Shown: positions 10,501 through 19,335 of the stretch, one piece after another
Position numbering within the stretch: the first letter of the stretch is position 1
Layout of the letters: the number at the start of each line of letters is the position of its first letter
NCBI RefSeq assembly: GCF_018263925.1
Contig: NZ_JAEVHF010000016.1
Coordinates: 1 to 64,000, forward strand
Length of the DNA stretch: 64,000 bases
Direction: 5' to 3'
DNA from: Kistimonas asteriae
GTDB taxonomy: Bacteria; Pseudomonadota; Gammaproteobacteria; Pseudomonadales; Endozoicomonadaceae
Notes under the pieces: model-generated
What the model saw: the letters and a program-made list of their open reading frames with translations, nothing else
Told to the model about the DNA's origin: nothing
The model's database searches: none
Position numbers and translations under genes: made by a program

Positions 10501-10856
10501 ATATTGGTTACTTTAATGTCGGGATTTTTGCTGATAAGCCTGTAGCCTACTTATCTGAGGACGATTGGCGTGCTCTGAGGCGTGAGTTGAAAAATACGTC
10601 ACAAGAGCTTATGCCTCTTCTGGAAGCCTTTAAAGATGTACAGCTTGAGCTTGATAAACTGATTCGTGAAACGCAGCCTCGAAATGTGACGGTCGCAGAT
10701 AAAAGAAAGGCGGCGTGCTTACAGCTTCGCTATATTTTGATAACGAGGAGAATTGAGCAAAAACGTATATTCAAGGCTTTGGAACAACCAAATTATGAGA
10801 TGGCTCGGCATCTGCACTGTGTGGGTAAACGAGTAAGACGTTTATATACGGCATAG
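7542..10856 (+). CDS. Large membrane/coiled-coil protein of unknown function
   Basis: An 1104-aa protein I do not recognise. It has a soluble N-terminal part (1-355), a hydrophobic block of about two membrane helices at 373-421, a long charged coiled-coil-like region (about 425-600, rich in Glu, Lys, Leu), a low-complexity stretch with a 31-residue tandem duplication (about 741-802), a second hydrophobic block at about 880-930, and a basic C-terminal tail. No signal peptide is seen. The start has a GGAGGTG site (7529-7535). Base composition is AT-richer than in comM or ppk1 and there is no obvious operon partner, which suits an accessory gene. It could be a membrane-anchored scaffold or an effector; neither is shown. 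Confidence 0.8.
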   Translation: MPPGLLDNTRPALLDRVYGTAVHGCNDKDVLEYDTAQSGMPWRFRHVAVRPDGNEEVPLSEVYRYFLKKVHDGATFSERISTVDVQGPSVIDYHEPVWSAVGDTMTELKADDMQLLCAFILAFDDGCLSVKKHKGKPYVCTKRRIRITVESLKRLEYFYTMSIDEMAYRFDLENKKLPKGFIEHRLITYFREEWETWGSAHSSLSIHPRRGSLEVQPKSGLNRGYSSAPATPEEQKSVLPRQEPLLERQHSHLMDETIGQLFKTYGIDIRKDKTLTPEKLIKIKCMLKQLHCDACRTVTDINESGVSLRPSTSRDAQATMVVPRRVADVMRLDDNYLLYLQEKIDQQKDSQLQRFRRSCDVFFQWVARNKRVLLFNVADMLIGALVGILLLNLFVAAPIYVLAAFITLVFWFAVDSFVIYVKKRRHQAKAEKLEVKVNSLEKDIDAYEEFIKIQEVLLKRLRDKYEEMQDRESEEARALAEHIEIQTEQLKLPRIQLEELEDELYSNKYNLLESITFLAGNISVTDALIAERREFDRIAKRVEELKNKMERSLEDEILYAKELAKLKKQQVRLEDVMSPVNKLASLTYEIYTRDKSRIEGHLHELLKPDSRFFGEVKDGESQQDYEEKLGKIFASIIEQQGEFEPQSIGRKIWSFIYKPRLIEGLFAEYLYECKGDLGAMLEKLSKDACGIKPEQYMMAKAKSLDDAKDVLEKKQSQYIRELEIDLEFDRKIKKKRDHEKPASESLKGEGVSEGSSSPAKSSEDVKGAHEKMSPTSLKAERGSEDMSSSTKLSVDAKGEAHNDEEHEFYVMEKCGGKEYARNINLLLADLVDRAKVGINTEQIVSQNQQINRGAVLRGLKICWDTITAYLSYYLRRIPYRLHESGITLALMSGATLSFIKILKEAFPNPGAAGGIGIVLWFWFRYLGNWLDRENDKLNQGIVQTREGLIDSYKPPKLDFSEEVGKLTADGQQNQLRCPVTVDRPAKNIGYFNVGIFADKPVAYLSEDDWRALRRELKNTSQELMPLLEAFKDVQLELDKLIRETQPRNVTVADKRKAACLQLRYILITRRIEQKRIFKALEQPNYEMARHLHCVGKRVRRLYTA
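9762..9947 (+). repeat. Two-copy tandem repeat, period 93 bp (31 codons)
   Basis: Inside the 1104-aa gene a Ser/Glu/Lys-rich unit occurs twice (about 9762-9854 and 9855-9947). Both copies contain TCGCTCAAAG and code for SLK followed by a Ser-rich run and DVKG or DAKG. The copies have diverged at many positions but keep frame, so this is an old in-frame duplication in a disordered linker. Confidence 0.65.
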
Positions 10857-10857
10857 T

Positions 10858-10954
10858 CTAGGGAAACTGCGAATAAGTCCCTTTTTCCCAAAACAGTACC
10901 AGTAATACCAGGGATTATCGAAGGTGAGGGTGGACTTATTCGCACCTTCCCTAG
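10858..10954. mobile_element. IS5-type MITE with CTAG target-site duplication
   Basis: Terminal inverted repeats GGAAACTGCGAATAAGTCC (10862-10880) and, on the opposite strand, GGAAGGTGCGAATAAGTCC (10932-10950) differ at two positions. The second matches the well-known IS5 end sequence GGAAGGTGCGAA. Each end abuts CTAG (10858-10861 and 10951-10954), a 4-bp target duplication of the kind IS5 makes. The 89-bp element has no room for a transposase, so it is a non-autonomous miniature element mobilised in trans. It sits one base after the stop codon of the 1104-aa gene. Confidence 0.85.
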
Positions 10955-11024
10955 TCAGATTACTTCGATGGGATGACTGGATCCTTAAAGTAAGCAATGG
11001 TTAGGATTTGGTTATAAGGAAGGT

Positions 11025-11067
11025 TTATTAACAGGTCACCTGCGGATAGCCGGTGACCTGTTAATAA
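11025..11067. terminator. Strong hairpin downstream of ppk1
   Basis: A perfect 16-bp stem, TTATTAACAGGTCACC (11025-11040) with its complement at 11052-11067, and an 11-base loop. It lies 12 bases beyond the ppk1 stop codon. Neither strand has a clean U-tract on the 3' side (the A/T run flanks the ppk1 side), so it may act as a transcript-end stabiliser or a weak bidirectional terminator. Confidence 0.5.
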
Positions 11068-11078
11068 AAAAACAAGAT

Positions 11079-13217
11079 TCAACTTGCCAACGTTTCCAGC
11101 AATGCCTGCTGGGCATTTCTGGGCTTCTGGTTTCTCACCGGACGATTCTGCTCATAACTTCCATCAGGGAGCAGCTTCCAGCTACCCGTGTTGTCCGTCA
11201 GGTACAATTCCAGCTCTTTCTTGATACGAGTGGCTAGCTTGGGATTCTCAACCGGGAAACAGGCTTCCACCCGGTGATCCAGGTTGCGGACCATCAAGTC
11301 TGCGCTGGAGCAGAACACCTTGGGCTCGGTATCATTTTGAAAGAAATACACCCGGGTATGTTCCAGGAAACGCCCGACAATCGAGCGAACCCGAATGTTG
11401 TCTGATAATCCTGCGATGCCGGGACGTAAACTGCAGATTCCGCGAATGACCAAGTCAATTTTCACACCGGCCTGCGAGGCTTTGTAGAGTGCCTTGATCA
11501 CATTCGCCTCAGTCAGCGCATTGGCCTTGAGGATGATGCGCGCAGAACGCCCATCCCGGGCGTGCTCGGCTTCCTGGTTGATCCGGTCAATCAGGTTTTT
11601 CTTCAGCGTAAACGGGGCATGAAACAGCTTTTTCACCCGCACGGCCTTACCCATACCGGTTAGCTGCTGGAAGACCTTGTGAACGTCATTGGTCAGGTCT
11701 TTATCGCAGGTCATCAGGCTGTAGTCGGTATACAGTCGTGCATTGACTGCATGGTAGTTACCGGTACCCAGGTGGGCATAGCGGACAATTCGGCGGCCTT
11801 CACGGCGGACGATCAGCATCAGCTTGGTATGGGTTTTATAGCCAACCACGCCATATACGACAATGGCGCCTGCTTCCTGAAGGCGACGAGCCAGTTTCAG
11901 GTTCTCCTCTTCATCAAAGCGCGCCCGGATTTCGACGACCACGGTGACCTCTTTGCCATGCCGTGCCGCTTCCACGAGGGCATCCACCATCTCGGAATTG
12001 GCGCCGGTCCGGTAGAGTGTCTGTTTTATTGCCAGAACATGGGGGTCCTTGGCCGCCTGACGTAACAGGTCGACGACGGGCGTAAATGTCTGGAAGGGGT
12101 GCAGCAGCAAAATATCTTCCTGCTGAATGACATCAAACAGCCGGTCGCTGTTCTTGGGAAGTCCTTTGGGGAGCCCCTTGGGGAATCCCGGGCTGAAGGG
12201 CCGGAACTGCAAGTCAGAATGGGTGGGTGTATTGCAGACATCCATCAGGCGCGTCAGGTTGACGGGGCCGTTCACCTCGTACAGTTCATTTTCTGTCAGG
12301 GCAAACTGTCGCAGCAGGAAATCCGCCAGGGGGCGTGGGCAGTTATCCGCCACTTCGAGGCGTACCGCATCGCCGTAGCGGCGAGCCAGAAGCTCCCCCT
12401 GCAGTGCGGATGCCAGGTCATCCACCTCATCATCCAGGCTCAAGTCGCTGTTCCGAGTGATCCTGAACTGGTAGCAACCCTTGATAGTCATGCCGGGGAA
12501 CAGGTCTTCGGCATGCTGGTGGATGATCGACGACAGGAATAAATAGTTTTCGCCGCCTTTTTCGCAGAGATTGTCCGGCAACCGAACGACACGAGGCAGA
12601 GAACGTGGCGCTGGGATAATCGCCATGCCAGTTTCACGACCAAAGGCATCTTTTCCTTCCAGCTCAACAATGAAGTTCAGGATCTTGTTGGCCAGCCGTG
12701 GGAACGGATGTGCTGGATCCAGACCAATCGGGCTGATGATCGGCATGACCTGCTGGAAGAAAAAGTTTTTCACCCAGGACGCCTGTTTCTCTGTCAGCTG
12801 GTTCCGACGAATGAAACGAATGCCCTGGTCAGCCAGGGCCGGCAGCATGATGTCATTGAGAATGGCGTATTGCCGGCTGACATGCTCATGGGTCAGCCGG
12901 CTGATTTCCTTCACTACCTCGGCGGGCTGCATGCCGTCGAGACCCACCTGTTCACGGGCAAATTCAATCTGTTGCTTGAGGCCGGAGACGCGGATCTCAA
13001 AGAATTCGTCTATGTTGCTGGAGAAGATCAGCAGGAAGCGCAGACGTTCCAGCAGGGGATAATCTTCATTGAGTGCCTGCTCGAGCACCCGGATATTGAA
13101 CTGCAAATGACTGAGTTCCCGGTTGATGTAGTACTCCGGGTTGTCCAGATCGCTGATGACCGGAGGAGCCGGAATATCAGCAGTTGCCTGTTCAGTGGAA
13201 CTGGCCGTTTCTGTCAT
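11079..13217 (-). CDS. ppk1: Polyphosphate kinase 1
   Basis: A 712-aa protein covering the whole PPK1 architecture: N-terminal helical domain ([20 protein letters not shown]), head domain, and two phospholipase-D-like catalytic domains. The autophosphorylated histidine lies in the motif [18 protein letters not shown], and the second catalytic motif appears as [11 protein letters not shown] near the C-terminus. It makes long polyphosphate reversibly from ATP at the membrane. The start has a GGGAGGA site directly upstream. hemB follows on the same strand upstream, 108 bases away. The N-terminus carries about 20 extra residues (Ala/Thr/Glu-rich) compared with E. coli Ppk. Confidence 0.97.
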   Translation of the reverse strand: MTETASSTEQATADIPAPPVISDLDNPEYYINRELSHLQFNIRVLEQALNEDYPLLERLRFLLIFSSNIDEFFEIRVSGLKQQIEFAREQVGLDGMQPAEVVKEISRLTHEHVSRQYAILNDIMLPALADQGIRFIRRNQLTEKQASWVKNFFFQQVMPIISPIGLDPAHPFPRLANKILNFIVELEGKDAFGRETGMAIIPAPRSLPRVVRLPDNLCEKGGENYLFLSSIIHQHAEDLFPGMTIKGCYQFRITRNSDLSLDDEVDDLASALQGELLARRYGDAVRLEVADNCPRPLADFLLRQFALTENELYEVNGPVNLTRLMDVCNTPTHSDLQFRPFSPGFPKGLPKGLPKNSDRLFDVIQQEDILLLHPFQTFTPVVDLLRQAAKDPHVLAIKQTLYRTGANSEMVDALVEAARHGKEVTVVVEIRARFDEEENLKLARRLQEAGAIVVYGVVGYKTHTKLMLIVRREGRRIVRYAHLGTGNYHAVNARLYTDYSLMTCDKDLTNDVHKVFQQLTGMGKAVRVKKLFHAPFTLKKNLIDRINQEAEHARDGRSARIILKANALTEANVIKALYKASQAGVKIDLVIRGICSLRPGIAGLSDNIRVRSIVGRFLEHTRVYFFQNDTEPKVFCSSADLMVRNLDHRVEACFPVENPKLATRIKKELELYLTDNTGSWKLLPDGSYEQNRPVRNQKPRNAQQALLETLAS

Positions 13218-13325
13218 GGGTCCTCCCTGCTTGTTTTGATGTCAGGTATTTCAGCGTGAGTGGCTGGCTTATGACAGATGTCGTAAGCCAAGCCTACAGT
13301 ATAACAATCCCCCAGAGCGCTGCGT

Positions 13326-14354
<1,029 letters not shown>

Positions 14355-14476
14355 TCACAGGATGCCGGGAACGGTTGCGCTATTATGGTACGTTTGACAG
14401 ATAAACTGAATGATTTGTCTGGAAGATTTGAGAAGGTTGTGGCCTGTAAAGGTGTTTGCGTGGGTGTTGGGCATCA

Positions 14477-15922
14477 CTATCCAGGGGTTACAGCTGACGC
14501 GCCCCCGGCGGTTAATCCGCGTATATATTGCAGATGATTGGGTGTGAGCATTTCCATTTCCTGAAGAAGTCCCATGACAGAGTATTTAATACTGGTTCTC
14601 TGTAAGTGGTTATTGACAGTTTTGGCACCTAAGGTCATCCCGTTTCCTGTCAGGTGGTCACCACATTCATTTTTCTTGATCTGGTCAAACAGAATTTTGC
14701 CCTTATCGCCGGGGGGGAGTGCGTCGATCAATGCATGGAGCTGGGATATGGACTGGATTGGTTTCCAATAGGTTTTAGGAAGTGTCAGGGAAAAGACCCG
14801 AAGATTGGTATTTTCCCATTTAAGAGGCGTAGCTTCTTTGTACACTAGATTGTGTTCCTTCAATTCTGCGCAGGAGGGCCAGACTAATTGTGAAAAAGCC
14901 TCAATGTCGTGAGTTTTACGTAGGACTTTACAGCACCATACATGGCAGTTTTCATGGTCTCGCTGACTTTGTTCCTTAATAAAACCAAAATCAAAGGAAA
15001 GGTGTGGATGCAATCTGGCAAAGTAAATAGCGCCAGTGAGTAGCATGTATATATACAGATTCAGTGTAAACTGAGGGGGACATTCGTGTTGTATTTGTTC
15101 CGATGAAAAGGCCCCTGTCGAGTTAACGACTGTCATTCTTACATGGGTATTGATAGGTCGCTCAAGAAACAAAATCGTGCCATGATTGCCGTCAATGTCT
15201 GGTCCAAAGTTGCAGTATATCAAGTCGGTTTTCTGGCCGGATGCAATGAATGTCTGGAGGTCTTTCGTGTATAGAAAGTTATAGGCAATCATGTCTTGGT
15301 TAAAGGAAAGATTCGCTTTCAATGTACTGACCAGACTGGCACCTTTGCTACCAAAGCCTGCGGTTAATGGCAGGTCTAGAAACATTGTCAGATCCAGTCT
15401 AAAGAGTATTTTGATCACTTGTCTAAGATCTTTGAATGTTTTGTAATACTTTTTGAAATCAACAGTTCTAATGGCTGATACACCACTTTTGTACAGCTGT
15501 AAAAGTGCTTCCGTGATGATCTGTTTTTGTTTGTTGGCATTAAATTGCATAAATAATTTTGCGTAATCACCCGTTTCGCATCCATTATTCGTTGTTCTTA
15601 GTCTTTTATTCAGAACAATGTCGTATGGGTATGCACAGATTAATTGCACAAATTCTTCTTCATAGGCTTCGAAAATATAATCGCTGATCTTTTCAAAGGG
15701 ATTGGTTTTTTCGGCGGAGCTGTATTTTGGATACCTTGCGCATAAGAGGCGGGCAATGCTACAGCGCCGCTGAAGAGAATCAATACTAACTGGTGATAAA
15801 TGCCTGATTTTGTCGTTATCGATGACGTAAATAGTCCCCCACTTTGAGGTTTGTACCCTTCGACTGTAATCCCGGAGTGATAGGCTGCAATCTGTATAAC
15901 TAACAGGTTGTGGTGCATTCAT
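14477..15922 (-). CDS. Unknown 481-aa protein
   Basis: I do not recognise this protein. It has no signal peptide and one moderately hydrophobic stretch (FTLNLYIYMLLTGAIYFA, about residues 288-305). The central region around residues 225-345 contains TILFLERP and, later, QRDHENCHVWCC, a spacing of Gln-Arg and Cys that loosely recalls the active-site cysteine region of YopJ-type acetyltransferases; the catalytic histidine is not where that family would need it, so I do not assign it. The C-terminus is Gly/Ala-rich. AT-rich composition and isolation between hemB and the TVP38 gene suggest an accessory gene. The 296 bases upstream (15923-16218) hold only promoter-like AT-rich sequence shared with the divergent neighbour. 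Confidence 0.7.
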   Translation of the reverse strand: MNAPQPVSYTDCSLSLRDYSRRVQTSKWGTIYVIDNDKIRHLSPVSIDSLQRRCSIARLLCARYPKYSSAEKTNPFEKISDYIFEAYEEEFVQLICAYPYDIVLNKRLRTTNNGCETGDYAKLFMQFNANKQKQIITEALLQLYKSGVSAIRTVDFKKYYKTFKDLRQVIKILFRLDLTMFLDLPLTAGFGSKGASLVSTLKANLSFNQDMIAYNFLYTKDLQTFIASGQKTDLIYCNFGPDIDGNHGTILFLERPINTHVRMTVVNSTGAFSSEQIQHECPPQFTLNLYIYMLLTGAIYFARLHPHLSFDFGFIKEQSQRDHENCHVWCCKVLRKTHDIEAFSQLVWPSCAELKEHNLVYKEATPLKWENTNLRVFSLTLPKTYWKPIQSISQLHALIDALPPGDKGKILFDQIKKNECGDHLTGNGMTLGAKTVNNHLQRTSIKYSVMGLLQEMEMLTPNHLQYIRGLTAGGASAVTPG

Positions 15923-16218
15923 AATCTATGTCAATGGGCAGGGCTTTTAAAATACACGCGTAGTATTGTTTGAAACGCTTCTTTTGTTAATAACATTGCT
16001 GCTTTTATTCATAACCGAAATGGCTATGTGTATGCATACCGTATTTATACGTATTAATGTCGTTGTTATCATGCGTCATACGGTTATGTGTTGGGCGTAT
16101 GGTGCTTGTGCTGTACATCTCTGTCATTAATACTGACCAGATGATGTGGATCTGTATATGTTTTTGTGGCGTATAAGACAATGAAGCTTTATCTTTTGGA
16201 GCAGAAGGACACCAGGGT

Positions 16219-16914
16219 ATGAATAAAAAAAGGGTTTGCCTGATAGTGATTGTCGTTACGGCAATTGCTTTATTCTATGGTTTTGACCTTCAGCAATACC
16301 TGAGCAGGGACTTTTTTCTACAGCTCTATCAGGAGAATCCGTTGCTGACGATTGGTGTTTTCTTTTTGGCGTATGTGTCGGTTACAGGACTTTCTTTACC
16401 TGGCGCTGCACTGATGACCTTGATTGGTGGCGCCATTTTCGGGTTCTGGGTCGGCCTGCTGGTGATCTCATTTGCCAGTACGATAGGGGCGACGCTGGCT
16501 TTTCTGTTTTCCCGGGCACTCCTGCAGGAATCGGTACAGAAGAAGTTTGGTAGCTACCTGAAAACTGTAAATGAAGGGATTGAGAAAGATGGCGCCTTTT
16601 ACCTGTTTACCCTGCGCCTGATTCCCGCCATTCCGTTTTTTATCATTAACCTGGTGATGGGATTGACGCCAATCCGGGCATGGACGTTTTACTGGGTTAG
16701 TCAGGTCGGGATGCTGGCCGGCACCATGGTGTACGTTAACGCCGGTGCGCAACTGGGGCAGGTGGAAGAGTTGAGTGTCAGCGGTATTCTGACCCCAGGG
16801 TTGATTCTGTCTTTCGTGCTTCTGGCGGCATTCCCGTGGATTGTTCGGAAGATCATGGATAAGGTGAAGGCGCGCCGTATAGCCGCTGATGAACATCAGG
16901 AGACAGACGGCTAA
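16219..16914 (+). CDS. TVP38/TMEM64 family inner-membrane protein (VTT domain)
   Basis: A 231-aa polytopic membrane protein. It opens with a short basic tail and a helix (VCLIVIVVTAIALFYGF), then shows the VTT/SNARE-associated core: GLSLPGAALMTLIGGAIFG, ASTIGATLAFLFSRALL and FTLRLIPAIPFFIINLVMG, which are hallmark segments of TVP38/DedA-like proteins. Such proteins are linked to lipid scrambling and membrane homeostasis. AAGGA lies upstream of the ATG. A strong rho-independent terminator follows the stop, so the gene appears monocistronic. Confidence 0.9.
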   Translation: MNKKRVCLIVIVVTAIALFYGFDLQQYLSRDFFLQLYQENPLLTIGVFFLAYVSVTGLSLPGAALMTLIGGAIFGFWVGLLVISFASTIGATLAFLFSRALLQESVQKKFGSYLKTVNEGIEKDGAFYLFTLRLIPAIPFFIINLVMGLTPIRAWTFYWVSQVGMLAGTMVYVNAGAQLGQVEELSVSGILTPGLILSFVLLAAFPWIVRKIMDKVKARRIAADEHQETDG

Positions 16915-16942
16915 GTCAATTGGTGGTTGCGTGCTGCATGAC

Positions 16943-16981
16943 AGCCACCCAATGCGCATGATGGCGTTGGGTGGCTTTTTT
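16943..16981 (+). terminator. Rho-independent terminator of the TVP38-type gene
   Basis: A 13-bp stem, AGCCACCCAATGC (16943-16955) pairing with GCGTTGGGTGGCT (16964-16976) with one G-U pair and an 8-base loop, is followed by a run of six T. It lies between the convergent TVP38 and subtilase genes and may serve both. Confidence 0.88.
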
Positions 16982-16988
16982 ATTGGAT

Positions 16989-19106
16989 TTAATGAAAGTT
17001 CAATTGCCAGCTGTTAATCCGTCCAGTATCCCGGTAATAGAGATCCGCGACCTGTAATTTCCAAACGCCTTGTGCATCGAGATTTTGGGCTTTCACTGTC
17101 CAGGTTCCCTTCAGATCGGCACCGGATTCGCTGGCGCTTTCCCCTTTGATTAAAAATCGTTGGCCATTGGGGCTGATCAGAACGACCCGCAAATCTCCCT
17201 TGAACGGATGGGAGATATCCAGTGTCAGTTCCGGTGTGCCGGCGAGCCCTGTTCTTGATACGTACAGGCTGCTGGTGACACCCCGGTTATCCCGGTCGGG
17301 AATCAGCATACTGGTGGTGTTGCGGAAAACAGAGGGTTGCGATTCTGTCGGTTCTTCTCCGTCATAGTCTGCCAGCAGCGACACGCCACGGAATGGACTG
17401 TAGGCATACACCATGGCATACCATCGGCCTGCACTGGCCTGGGAAATCCTGCAGTGTTCATCATTCCCTGTATAGGCAGAACGGCAGTCGTGTGATTCCA
17501 GGGTGGGTGGCTGGTTGTGACTGACGTATAGATCAGCATCGCCGCTTCCGCCGGATAAGGTGAAGGTGAGATTGGATACAGAGGCGGCCAGATCTAGCGT
17601 AAATATCAGAGGCGTGTCGCGGTTGCCGTGAAGTGCACTTTTGGCGATACCTTTACGCAGGGTGTGAGTATTATCTATTGTCTGGCCGGCTGCGCTGTTG
17701 ACCGCTTTACCAGCATCAATGATGCCAGCCCCGCAGTATCCGGTCGTGCAGGCGTTGTAGACGCCAGTTGGAAATTCCCGGGCGGTTGTTTTCAGAATGC
17801 TTTCTACCTGATCGGGAGTCAGGGTGTTGTTCACCGAATACATCTGGGCAACGACGCCTGATACATGGGGCGTTGCCATGCTGGTGCCTTCCAGTGAAGC
17901 GTAAGTATCAGTACCAGGGTTGCGGGTACCACTGTTATAGGTTGAGAGAATCCCGTTTTCCGGGTACTCCAGCTCACCTCCCGGTGCGGCGATATCAACA
18001 TCGGTACCGAAATTGGAGTAATACGCCCGGGCACCGTCGCGGTTCGTGGCGGCAACCGTGATGACACCTTCGCAGTTGGCTGGACAGGAATGCCGGGCAT
18101 CCCGGTTCTCATTGCCTGCAGCAACCACGATCGTGGCGCCTTTTTCCCGGATCTGTTTGATGGCATCACGGTAGGCGCGTGTGCAGGTACCCTCCCCGCC
18201 AAGGCTCAGGTTGAGTACTTTGGCAGGGTGTGGATTCTCCGGCATGCCGGGAACCGGGATACCGGCTGCCCAGAGCATGCCGTCAGTGATATCCGAGGTA
18301 TAACCGCCACAGCGTCCCAACACACGTATGGGCAGAATTCTGCTATGCCAGCTGACGCCGGTGACGCCTTCGTTATTATTGCCGGTTGCCGCGATGGTCC
18401 CGGCGACATGGGTACCATGCCAGCTGCTGGGCGCATTATGTTGTGGACTGGGCAGTCCGTACTGGTCAAAGCCACAGAAACCGGCAGGGGTGAAATCACC
18501 GGGGTCTGAAGCATCGGGGTCCCGGCCGCTGTCGTCTGCTGCAGCTTCAATGTCTTTGATGAAATCGTAACCGGGCAGCAGGTTGTCTTTCAGATCCCGA
18601 TGCGAGAGTACACCGGTATCAATGACGGCTACATTGACGTGAGGGTCTCCCGTTGTCTTGTCCCAGGCTGCCGGCAGATTGATGCCGCCAACGGGTTCGA
18701 AATAGTGCCACTGATGGTTATATAACGGATCATTGGGCGTCGTATGGTGATGCATGATGTGATCCGGTTCGGCATACAGAATACCAGGCTGCTGTGCGAG
18801 TGACTGGCAGATTGTATCCATATCCTGCACCGTACGGCGTTTTTCCAGCTGCATCACGTTGGCGCCGGTTGCGATGGCGCGAACGACCCTGACGGACTCA
18901 TTCTGCAAATGCTCAGTACCTGCGGCAGCAGCCAGCACACCCTGTTCGGCTTCTGTCGCATGTATGACTGGTTGGGCATATTTAATGATCAGCCGGTCGG
19001 TACCGGGGGACTGTAGAGCGGCTTGTGAGGTCTGAAGGTATGTGAGTAGCAGAAAAATAATGGCTGATGTTATCGGGAACAGGAACGCGCGATGAAAGCA
19101 ATGCAT
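16989..19106 (-). CDS. Secreted S8 family serine protease (subtilase) with PPC and P domains
   Basis: A 705-aa preproprotease. An N-terminal signal peptide (about 1-29, ending TSQAA) and an inhibitor-like prodomain (about 35-120) precede the S8 catalytic domain with Asp163 (VAVIDTGVL), His233 (SSWHGTHVAGTIA), oxyanion Asn332 (VVAAGNENRD) and Ser409 (EGTSMATPHVSG). A bacterial pre-peptidase C-terminal domain follows (about 500-580, with GDADLYVSH), then a proprotein-convertase P domain (about 595-705, LDISHPFKGDLRVVLISP). This arrangement is common in exoproteases of marine gammaproteobacteria and implies type II secretion. Cysteines in the catalytic domain could form disulfides outside the cell. 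Confidence 0.95.
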   Translation of the reverse strand: MHCFHRAFLFPITSAIIFLLLTYLQTSQAALQSPGTDRLIIKYAQPVIHATEAEQGVLAAAAGTEHLQNESVRVVRAIATGANVMQLEKRRTVQDMDTICQSLAQQPGILYAEPDHIMHHHTTPNDPLYNHQWHYFEPVGGINLPAAWDKTTGDPHVNVAVIDTGVLSHRDLKDNLLPGYDFIKDIEAAADDSGRDPDASDPGDFTPAGFCGFDQYGLPSPQHNAPSSWHGTHVAGTIAATGNNNEGVTGVSWHSRILPIRVLGRCGGYTSDITDGMLWAAGIPVPGMPENPHPAKVLNLSLGGEGTCTRAYRDAIKQIREKGATIVVAAGNENRDARHSCPANCEGVITVAATNRDGARAYYSNFGTDVDIAAPGGELEYPENGILSTYNSGTRNPGTDTYASLEGTSMATPHVSGVVAQMYSVNNTLTPDQVESILKTTAREFPTGVYNACTTGYCGAGIIDAGKAVNSAAGQTIDNTHTLRKGIAKSALHGNRDTPLIFTLDLAASVSNLTFTLSGGSGDADLYVSHNQPPTLESHDCRSAYTGNDEHCRISQASAGRWYAMVYAYSPFRGVSLLADYDGEEPTESQPSVFRNTTSMLIPDRDNRGVTSSLYVSRTGLAGTPELTLDISHPFKGDLRVVLISPNGQRFLIKGESASESGADLKGTWTVKAQNLDAQGVWKLQVADLYYRDTGRINSWQLNFH

Positions 19107-19335
19107 GCGATATACCCTGTGACAGATGGGCGGAAAACAAGTGATGGAGTGGTTGGCGAAAGCTGGTAAGGATCAGTAGGGGCAGACGTCGATGTGATTG
19201 CCAGTATAGTGCAGGTGAGATCACCTATGCAGGAAAATGGGGGCGGAGAAACTGTTAAATGACAATTGTCTGAATGAAATATTGGCGGATCGTGTGTGCC
19301 CGTGAACATCCTTGCTCACGGGAATTGGCGTTATT

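Noticed and set aside
14477..15922. Assignment of the 481-aa protein to the YopJ (C55) acetyltransferases
   Set aside because: The cysteine-region resemblance is short and the catalytic histidine is not at the required position.
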